Below, one piece after another: positions 39,766 through 46,559 of a stretch of DNA of 64,000 bases (position 1 is the stretch's first letter; each line of letters starts with the position of its first letter). The notes beneath the pieces were generated by a model. It saw nothing but the letters and a program-made list of their open reading frames with translations, searched no databases and was not told where the DNA came from. The translations under genes were made by a program, and so were the position numbers. The stretch covers positions 3,120,574-3,184,573 of the forward strand of contig NZ_CM003594.1 of assembly GCF_001435295.1 (NCBI RefSeq), read 5' to 3'. Source of the DNA: Psychrobacter sp. P11F6 (GTDB lineage: Bacteria > Pseudomonadota > Gammaproteobacteria > Pseudomonadales > Moraxellaceae).

Positions 39766-40722
39766 ATGGATAAGAGAGCAAGTATTCAGTGGTTCCCTGG
39801 GCACATGAACAAAGCCCGTAACGAAATCAAAGAAATCATGCCGCAGATGGATTTGGTCATCGAGGTGATCGATGCGCGTATCCCATATAGTAGTGAAAAC
39901 CCAATGGTCGCGGCATTGCGCGGCGAAAAACCCGTCATCAAAATTCTGAACAAAGCCGACCTTGCTGATCCTGAATTGACCCAAGCGTGGATGGACTATC
40001 TTGAGCAGCAAAGCGGTGTGAAAGCCATTGCTTGCGATACTGATAAAGCCAATGATGTCAAACGTATCATAGCCATCTGTAAACAACTTGTGCCCAATAA
40101 AGTGGGTACGGGTCGCCAAATTAAAGCCATGATTATGGGAATTCCAAACGTCGGTAAATCGACGTTGATTAATACCTTGGCTGGACGCGCCGTAGCAAGA
40201 ACTGGCGATGAGCCAGCAGTTACTAAGTCGCAGCAGTTGATTAAACTTGATGATGACATCATGCTTTATGACACGCCCGGTATGTTATGGCCAAAAGTCG
40301 AAAACGAAAACTCTGGCTATCGTCTGGCAGCGACGGGTGGTATTCGTGATACGGCTTTTGACTTCGCTGATGTCGCCAGCTATACCGCTGAATACTTGAT
40401 GCAAGCCTACCCTGAGCTGCTAAAAACCCGCTATAAAATTGAAGCACTACCAAAGACTGATTGGGAGTTTTTTGAAGTCGCTGGACGCAATCGCGGCTGT
40501 GTACGTTCGGGCAATCAAGTCGATACCTACCGCATGTCTGAGATTTTGATCAACGAGTTACGTAGCGCTAAGCTTGGGCGTATTACGCTTGAGACGCCAG
40601 CCATGTCTGAAGCTGAAGAACTCGTCGTCGCTGAGCAACGCTTAGCAGCAGAAGAAAAAAGAATCGCTAAAGAAGAAGAAAAGCGCTTACGTCGTTTGAA
40701 AACGCGGAAGAATCGGAAGTAG
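39766..40722 (+). CDS. ylqF: Ribosome biogenesis GTPase YlqF/RbgA
   Basis: YlqF-type GTPases act in late assembly of the large ribosomal subunit. The G motifs are circularly permuted as expected: G4 NKAD at residues 62-65 comes before G1 GIPNVGKST (about 125-133) and G3 DTPG (169-172). The opening IQWFPGHMNKA is a hallmark of the family. The C-terminus is a Glu/Arg/Lys-rich helical tail ending RRLKTRKNRK. A broken second copy of its 3' part (bases corresponding to 40430-40722, minus 98 internal bases) lies at 42571-42765 on the far side of the 459-residue cargo gene, so the 3' end of this gene marks one boundary of the rearrangement. Confidence 0.96.
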   Translation: MDKRASIQWFPGHMNKARNEIKEIMPQMDLVIEVIDARIPYSSENPMVAALRGEKPVIKILNKADLADPELTQAWMDYLEQQSGVKAIACDTDKANDVKRIIAICKQLVPNKVGTGRQIKAMIMGIPNVGKSTLINTLAGRAVARTGDEPAVTKSQQLIKLDDDIMLYDTPGMLWPKVENENSGYRLAATGGIRDTAFDFADVASYTAEYLMQAYPELLKTRYKIEALPKTDWEFFEVAGRNRGCVRSGNQVDTYRMSEILINELRSAKLGRITLETPAMSEAEELVVAEQRLAAEEKRIAKEEEKRLRRLKTRKNRK

Positions 40723-40859
40723 GTTGAGAAGTAGTTAATTCTATTTTTCAATTATAGTTAGAATCTTATATGATACATAACCTAGCACATGAGCATTTTT
40801 TAGAGTTCATAAGATAAAATTTAGATAATAGTCAACAGTAATTATATTAAGAGCAAATT

Positions 40860-42239
40860 ATGAGAGATTCCTTAGTAGCGATTGCAGATGAGGTGAAACA
40901 TTTAACAGATTCAGATATCGAAGAGTTGTATCAACGATATCTGAATGGTGAAAAAAATTCTGCTTTGATAGCTGACTATGAAATCGATATTAACCCTAAT
41001 AAACTGATTAAAGTACTACCTCCTCAGCAGTTACTTGATACTGTATGCCCATACTGTCAAATCCCAATGTATGTAAAGCGTAAAAGTAAGAGCCACAGTT
41101 CTTGGAAGAACAATCCTATCGAATGTTATAAATGTGCCCATAAAATTTTTGCTAGTAGTAATAGTTGCTACCAAGAATACTGCGAATGCAGCAAATGTTT
41201 AGATTTAAAAAGACAGAAAGCTATTGACGATGTAAATAAAAAAAGAGAAATTATTGCAGAATCACACTGCTTGCAAAAATTCTCTCCCATAGATTATGAG
41301 TGTTTAACCTTTACTGAAAAACTAATATTACTAACTTTATTTAGGATCCAAACTGATGAAGACTTTGGTCATATCCTATCTTTAGATAATCCATTAAGAA
41401 TAAGACTATTTACACCATCTAGTTCTATGGATGAAGGTTATATTGACAGACTATATCGTTCAAATATTTTGTTGATAGATCCTCTTTCTTCAATTGATGC
41501 TTTTCCAGATGAAAATCCAGCTAAAAGTTATTACCAAAGAAAAGTCCAATGGATAGTTAATGTGTCACTTGATGGTGAAAATCGCAATCAATTAAGTGAA
41601 ATTTATAATAAGATTTATTTTGATATAAAAAATGATATTACGCCAGAATGGGAAAATGAACTATTTGAGCTTCTCCTGAAAATTAGTGTTGAAGAAGTAT
41701 TACAGTATTTGTATATAAAAATTGAAGAACTAAACGTAATTTTCGTTGCTGAGAAGAAGACCAGAGAGATAACAGAACAGTTATTAATAGATTTCTCAGT
41801 AAGCGAAATCTATTATTTCGTAAAAAAGGCAGTTGAAGATGCTCATATTTTCTATACTAAGGGATTTGCAAGTAGTAGAAAACATGCAGGGAATATCATT
41901 CCTGGAAAAATGTTGTCTTTAGGTGAAAGAGCGTTAAAAGAAAATTGGGAAACTTATAAATATAATCGCGATTCAAGGGCTCCTCGTTCCTATTTAAGTC
42001 AGATGGTTTTTGACTTCCTTTTAAATGGTGAGGACGCTGGGTTTAATAAAGCTATAGGTAAGTACTGGGAACAAGAAATTTCTCCTAAATATTTTCCTAC
42101 TAATGAGAGTAACAAAGAAAATAATTTATATTGCATAAAATGTAACTCTAAAAACGTTCAAATTAACATGATTGACTCTAAGCTGTCGCTCGACTGCAAA
42201 GACTGTGGATTCAAAAAGGGTTATACGTCTGAAAACTAG
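40860..42239 (+). CDS. Unknown 459-aa protein with terminal zinc-ribbon-like cysteine pairs (accessory gene)
   Basis: I recognise no family. The N-terminal part has C63-x2-C66 and C89-x2-C92, resembling a zinc ribbon, then C103, C108, C110 and C113. The C-terminus has C425-x2-C428 and C446-x2-C449, a second ribbon. The middle 280 residues are helical-looking, rich in Ile, Glu, Lys and Tyr, without signal peptide or membrane segments. Base composition is clearly more AT-rich than the neighbours, and the gene lies between intact ylqF and the mutY/ylqF scar, so transfer from elsewhere is likely. AAGAGC precedes the start. The double-ribbon design fits nucleic-acid binding or a large enzyme; a defence role is possible but unproven. 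Confidence 0.8.
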   Translation: MRDSLVAIADEVKHLTDSDIEELYQRYLNGEKNSALIADYEIDINPNKLIKVLPPQQLLDTVCPYCQIPMYVKRKSKSHSSWKNNPIECYKCAHKIFASSNSCYQEYCECSKCLDLKRQKAIDDVNKKREIIAESHCLQKFSPIDYECLTFTEKLILLTLFRIQTDEDFGHILSLDNPLRIRLFTPSSSMDEGYIDRLYRSNILLIDPLSSIDAFPDENPAKSYYQRKVQWIVNVSLDGENRNQLSEIYNKIYFDIKNDITPEWENELFELLLKISVEEVLQYLYIKIEELNVIFVAEKKTREITEQLLIDFSVSEIYYFVKKAVEDAHIFYTKGFASSRKHAGNIIPGKMLSLGERALKENWETYKYNRDSRAPRSYLSQMVFDFLLNGEDAGFNKAIGKYWEQEISPKYFPTNESNKENNLYCIKCNSKNVQINMIDSKLSLDCKDCGFKKGYTSEN

Positions 42240-42310
42240 AGATAACTTATTTTTAGCTTTATTATTGTACTTATTTATATAAGTTATATGAATCATACTA
42301 ATATTCCTTT

Positions 42311-42570
42311 ATGACTAAGATAGCTGCTAACTCAGAGATACATCTCAAAGATAAACCTTCCAACCATATTGAAACCGAGCTAAACTGCTTCGCACCACGC
42401 TTACTAGATTGGTTTGCCAAAAACGGTCGCCATGATTTGCCTTGGAAGCAGCACCAAACCGACGCGCCCAATCCTTATATCGTCTGGCTATTCGAAGTTA
42501 TGCTACAGCAAACGCAGGTGGCTACTTTGCGCGTTTTATGGCGTCGTTTCCGACCGTGCAAGATCTAGCA
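42311..42570 (+). pseudogene. Truncated 5' fragment of a second mutY copy
   Basis: From about 42384 the sequence matches the 5' part of mutY at 43809 ([19 protein letters not shown], then QQTQV), with roughly 15 mismatches over the best 130 bases, most at synonymous sites. A deletion of about 13 bases near 42520 shifts the frame, and homology stops at about 42570 in the codons for FPTVQDLAA. The first 24 codons differ from resident mutY. It keeps an ATG start but cannot make a functional glycosylase. It joins directly to a ylqF 3' fragment. Confidence 0.9.
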
Positions 42571-42765
42571 GCTATAAAATTGAAAAATTACCTAAGACTG
42601 ATTGGGAGTTTTTTGAAGTCGCTGGACGCAATCGCAGCTGTGTACGTTCGGGCAATCAAGTCGATACGTACCGCATGTCTGAGATTTCGATCAACGAGTT
42701 ACGTAGCGCTAAGCTTGGGCGTATTACGCTTACGTCGTTTGAAAACGCGGAAGAATCGGAAGTAA
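42571..42765 (+). pseudogene. Truncated 3' fragment of a second ylqF copy
   Basis: The sequence matches ylqF from base 40430 to its stop with few mismatches, but lacks 40591-40688 (98 bases). The missing part is bounded by the 5-bp direct repeat CGCTT in ylqF, a typical deletion footprint. The deletion shifts the frame. The junction with the mutY fragment has only two shared bases (GC), pointing to illegitimate joining. Confidence 0.92.
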
Positions 42766-42823
42766 ATCGACAACCCTTTGTGTCTATAATGTTAGCTGTA
42801 TAAAATTATTTTAGAGCTCATGC

Positions 42824-42848
42824 AAAAAAAGCCCATAAGGGCTTTTTT
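42824..42848. terminator. Bidirectional terminator
   Basis: AAAAAAAGCCC and GGGCTTTTTT enclose a four-base loop between the scar and the convergent haem-binding-like gene. Confidence 0.9.
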
Positions 42849-42919
42849 TATGTTTACTGCTAACGATATCGAAGTTATTTGATGATATCTAAATCATTTA
42901 GCAATATCTAAGCCATCAA

Positions 42920-43435
42920 CTACTTCTGTTTAGGCATGACTTTTTCGATAGCTTTCAACGCACAAGCTTCATCTTGTACTGCACCGCCTGCGCCGCCCGC
43001 TGCAATAGCGCCGATCACATCATTACCAAACTTTAACGGCACACCGCCGCCGATCAGCAGTAAATCATTTACCGTATTCAAGTTATTTGAGTCTGGATTA
43101 GCGCGAGCATTATCCGCCAACGTACGTGAAGGCGTTTTGGTAGATAATGCCGTGAATGCTTTGCGGACAGCAGCATCAGTATTGTGCGGACCAACGTTAT
43201 CATCGCGCTGTAGCGCGATTAAATTGCCAGCACGATCAACAACCGCGACCACGGCGGATTTGCCCTCTGCGTGACAGGCTGCCATGGTGGCATCGATTAA
43301 TTCATTGGCCAACTCTAAAGAAACATTGGGCTGTTGTAATACTAGATTTGGTTTGGCGGCCAAAACGTTGGCTGAACAGCCGATGACTGCTAGTGCCAAT
43401 AATGCTTTAGATAAGTAGTTCGACATTAACTTCAT
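42920..43435 (-). CDS. Secreted GlcG/HbpS-like haem-binding family protein
   Basis: The 171-residue protein begins with a clear signal peptide (about residues 1-27, cleavage near VLA-AK) and continues with a GlcG/HbpS domain (PF03928 type). Family blocks are LANELIDATMAACHAEGKSAVVAVVD in part, GNLIALQRDD, and IGGGVPLKFGNDVIGAIAAGGAGG near the C-terminus. Members bind haem or small molecules; periplasmic forms like this are common in proteobacteria, with unclear roles. TTAGGAC precedes the start. It is divergent from mutY and lies in the segment between the ylqF scar and intact mutY. Confidence 0.88.
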   Translation of the reverse strand: MKLMSNYLSKALLALAVIGCSANVLAAKPNLVLQQPNVSLELANELIDATMAACHAEGKSAVVAVVDRAGNLIALQRDDNVGPHNTDAAVRKAFTALSTKTPSRTLADNARANPDSNNLNTVNDLLLIGGGVPLKFGNDVIGAIAAGGAGGAVQDEACALKAIEKVMPKQK

Positions 43436-43808
43436 AAAGAGTCCTAAATATTACTCATACATGTGAGCGTTTGTTTGAAATGATGCTTAGTGAGCTTTAA
43501 TAAGCGTATTTGATGAAACCAGACAATGAGTTATCGTTAACTCAAAGGTGCTCTTGCGGCCCTAGCGAGAATAAGAGTCATAATCTTGCAAAAAGCACAA
43601 CAATGATAAGTTAATTTTTCTACAAAATTCACTTAATTTTGTAAGATTTACTTTATAAATTTGCAACTCTATATTAAGTTTTCTGTTACATACTCTGTTT
43701 TTCAACACTCACACTCAAAAAACGCTTACATCGTGGTAATCTCAAAAAGCGCACAACAGTGATATCAACTCACTTCTTTCGAAAATCGGTTATAATTCAT
43801 ACACTAAT
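43436..43808. other. Divergent promoter region of the GlcG-like gene and mutY
   Basis: A perfect TATAAT sits at 43791-43796, only 12 bases before the mutY ATG, which would leave a very short leader. No other feature is seen in these 373 bases. Confidence 0.45.
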
Positions 43809-45095
43809 ATGCCAAAAATTGATGATATGACTCAGCTTACCCCCACTGCAAACCTCACAACGATAGAAAACACTTTTACTCAATACTTTACTTCTCTCGA
43901 TTCGTTCGCCCCGCGCCTACTCGATTGGTTCGCCGAAAACGGTCGCCATGACCTACCTTGGCAGCAGCACCAAACCGACGCGCCCAATCCTTATATCGTT
44001 TGGCTATCCGAAGTCATGCTACAGCAGACGCAAGTAACGACGGTGCTGCCCTATTTTGCCCGTTTTATGGCATCGTTTCCAACGGTACAAGATTTAGCAG
44101 CCGCAGAATGGGACACGGTAGCAGAGCATTGGGCAGGACTTGGCTATTATGCGCGCGCGCGTAATTTGCATAAAGGCGCGAAACAACTGGTCGAAGTCAT
44201 TGATGAGACGGGCGACTTTCCGCAGACGCTAGCAGGGTGGGAAGCCATCTCTGGCGTCGGGCCATCGACCGCTGGCGCGATTATGGCGATGGGCTTACAT
44301 CGTTATGGCGTCATTTGTGATGGCAATGTCAAACGTGTCTTGACGCGTTGGGCAGCGATTGATAGTGATATTACCAAGTCTGCCACCACCAAAGTGCTAT
44401 GGGCATTGGCAGAGCGTTTAACGCCTGTCGATGACTCAGGATTGTTCGCGCAAGCGATGATGGATATGGGCGCGACGTTATGCACGCGTAGCAAACCTGC
44501 CTGCCTATTATGTCCCCTTCAAGAGGACTGCCTAGCCCACGAGCAAGGACGCGAAACAGATTATCCAGTCAAAGCAAAAAAGCAGCCTAAACCTAGCAAG
44601 TTTAGCAATGCGTTATTGATTGAAGATATTGATGGAAAAATACTGTGGCTACAACGCCCTGACAATGGCATTTGGGGCGGACTGTGGAGTTTGCCTTTAC
44701 AGTTTGTTGAAAAAACCGCAGGTAAAATGAATACTAAAACTGCCGCAGAAAAAATGACTAAAATTGACGATACAGTATTAAAAGTGACCAGTAATGAAAA
44801 AGTATATGAAGCAGAATTTACCACTGCCGAGCAAATTATCAACGAGTGGTTAGATAAGCATAAATTGACAGCAAAAGCAGTCAGTAAAAATTTATTAGAC
44901 GACGTCCCTATTAAGCATTCACTGACCCATTTTCATTGGTATCTAACACCGCAATCAGTCACTTTAAATGCTAAGCAAGTGGCTGAAATAACCGAAGCCT
45001 TAGAAGCAGCACAAATTAATATTAATTGGCTAAATGCTGTTGATGCTCAGGCAACACTTGGATTGCCACGAGCAATGGTTAAGATTTTAGAATAA
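43809..45095 (+). CDS. mutY: A/G-specific adenine glycosylase
   Basis: MutY removes adenine mispaired with 8-oxoguanine. The 428-residue protein has all key parts: Glu68 in [10 protein letters not shown], the helix-hairpin-helix ISGVGPSTAGAIM, catalytic Asp171 in GVICDGNVKR, the iron-sulphur cluster Cys225-x6-Cys232-x2-Cys235-x5-Cys241, and a C-terminal NUDIX-like domain that reads the 8-oxoG strand. The C-terminal domain is longer than usual because of a Lys/Thr-rich insert at about residues 300-350. The start could also be Met7; a -10 box only 12 bases upstream of Met1 would fit a later start or a leaderless message. A broken 5' copy lies at 42311. Confidence 0.96.
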   Translation: MPKIDDMTQLTPTANLTTIENTFTQYFTSLDSFAPRLLDWFAENGRHDLPWQQHQTDAPNPYIVWLSEVMLQQTQVTTVLPYFARFMASFPTVQDLAAAEWDTVAEHWAGLGYYARARNLHKGAKQLVEVIDETGDFPQTLAGWEAISGVGPSTAGAIMAMGLHRYGVICDGNVKRVLTRWAAIDSDITKSATTKVLWALAERLTPVDDSGLFAQAMMDMGATLCTRSKPACLLCPLQEDCLAHEQGRETDYPVKAKKQPKPSKFSNALLIEDIDGKILWLQRPDNGIWGGLWSLPLQFVEKTAGKMNTKTAAEKMTKIDDTVLKVTSNEKVYEAEFTTAEQIINEWLDKHKLTAKAVSKNLLDDVPIKHSLTHFHWYLTPQSVTLNAKQVAEITEALEAAQININWLNAVDAQATLGLPRAMVKILE

Positions 45096-45131
45096 AAAAA
45101 GCGACTCAGAACAATTCTCAGTCGCTTTTTA
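45095..45131. terminator. Bidirectional terminator between mutY and tesB
   Basis: AAAAAAAGCGACT and AGTCGCTTTTT form the stem between the convergent genes. Confidence 0.88.
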
Positions 45132-45160
45132 TTCAACTTTATTTACAAACACAGTTAGAG

Positions 45161-46063
45161 CTAAGACTTCGGCACTCGCAAACGCATCAAGCCTTCTTGT
45201 TGTACCGTAGCAACCAGCTTACCGTCTTGCCAAAACTGCCCATGGTTTAAGCCCTTGGCATTAGACGTGGTATCACTCCACATGTCGTATAGCATCCAAC
45301 CGTTTAGATCAAAATTACGATGGAAATGCATCGAGTGGTCAATACTAGCCGCTTGCAAGCCGCTGGTCATAAAGCTAACACCATGTGACATCAGCCCTGT
45401 ACCAACCAGATAAAAATCGGACGAAAATGCCAATAGCGCTTGTTGAATCGCAACAGGTTGATTGCCCAATTCGCGGATACGCAACCAGTTCGCCTGCTTC
45501 GGTTTCATTGGCTCTGGATGAATCGGATCACGCGGTTTAACGGGTTTAATTTCGACATGGCGACGCCGCATAAAACGGGCTTTGAGTGCGTCTGGGACTT
45601 TTCCGACATACTCTTCTTTTAAATCTTGCTCAGCAAGCAAATCTTCAGGCGGTGGATAAACTGGCATATCTTCTTGATACTCTAAACCCTCTTCCATCGG
45701 CGAAAACGAGGCTATCATTGAAAATATTACTTGCTCAACGGGCGCTTTACCACGCACTTCTTTATACTGAATCGCCGTCACTTCACGCGCAGACAGACTA
45801 CGACCGTCACGCAAGCGGCGTACCTGATAAATCACTGGCTGAGTGATATCACCACCGCGTAAAAAATACCCGTGCAATGAATGACAGGGCTTGTCTTTAT
45901 CCAGTGTATGCGCCGCCGCCATGATGGCTTGGGCGAGCACTTGTCCACCAAAAATACGACTGCCAACATAGTCATGGCTCTTACCCTCAAAGACATCGGG
46001 GGTCACTTCAATAAGCGCTACGGTAGCTAGCAGCTCATCAATCAATTGCGAATAATCGGACAT
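45161..46063 (-). CDS. tesB: Acyl-CoA thioesterase II
   Basis: TesB hydrolyses medium- and long-chain acyl-CoA to free fatty acid and CoA. The protein is a double hot-dog fold: the first half has GGQVLAQAIMAA and HSLHGYFLRGGD, the second ASIDHSMHFHR and MLYDMWSDTTSNAKGLNHGQ, which hold the catalytic Asp, Thr/Ser and Gln region. I set the start at 46063 (300 residues) because AAGGAAA lies eight bases upstream and the family begins near MSDYSQL; the longer frame adds 18 unlikely residues. It is cytoplasmic. Confidence 0.95.
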   Translation of the reverse strand: MSDYSQLIDELLATVALIEVTPDVFEGKSHDYVGSRIFGGQVLAQAIMAAAHTLDKDKPCHSLHGYFLRGGDITQPVIYQVRRLRDGRSLSAREVTAIQYKEVRGKAPVEQVIFSMIASFSPMEEGLEYQEDMPVYPPPEDLLAEQDLKEEYVGKVPDALKARFMRRRHVEIKPVKPRDPIHPEPMKPKQANWLRIRELGNQPVAIQQALLAFSSDFYLVGTGLMSHGVSFMTSGLQAASIDHSMHFHRNFDLNGWMLYDMWSDTTSNAKGLNHGQFWQDGKLVATVQQEGLMRLRVPKS

Positions 46064-46559
46064 GACGATAGGTTTCCTTATTTTTATCAAAAACGCTAAG
46101 CATCTGAAAATACGCACCCAACGATATCAATATCATATCGCGAAAGACAAAAGACACTTTGCATTTGAATGTAAAATAATATGAAATCACTTGCTAAAAA
46201 TGCACAAGAGAGATTTAACACGAAAATTTTAGCGCAAAAAACACGGTCATAGCAGCGCTATCACCAGCATTTATTATATCGTTGTTTCAGCTTAAAAGAA
46301 GTACAAAGCAATCGAGTACAAAGGTATATGTGATACTTCACACGAGACGCGGTCACCCTTTTATAGCAAACGGGCTATAAATCGAAAAGATAAACATCTT
46401 ACCCAATATCGATGGCTTTGACTAGAGAGCGACGCTCACTTGGCAATACCATGTTGATATTTTTGCTTAACATGCCTTAAGGCGCGCCCTAATATAAACA
46501 ATATTAATCATAAAAAAACGAGATGCTATTAAACATCTCGTTCTTTTGGTCATTTGAAT
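46064..46559. other. Intergenic region between tesB and rapA
   Basis: The 496 bases hold the rapA terminator (46511-46543) and the tesB promoter region. An imperfect palindrome TTAAGGCGCGCCCTAA lies at 46477-46492. No coding frame is seen. Confidence 0.6.
46511..46543 (-). terminator. Terminator of rapA
   Basis: On the minus strand arms AACGAGATG and CATCTCGTT are followed by seven T residues, 17 bases after the rapA stop. Confidence 0.88.

Noticed and set aside
42442-42803. Overlapping frames across the mutY/ylqF scar as new fusion genes
   Set aside because: They are out-of-frame readings of broken homologous fragments; similarity to mutY and ylqF at the DNA level explains them.
46477-46492. 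Imperfect palindrome TTAAGGCGCGCCCTAA as an excision footprint of the MITE family
   Set aside because: It resembles two joined MITE tips (GGGCG and CGCCC next to TA) but is only a few bases on each side and could easily be chance.
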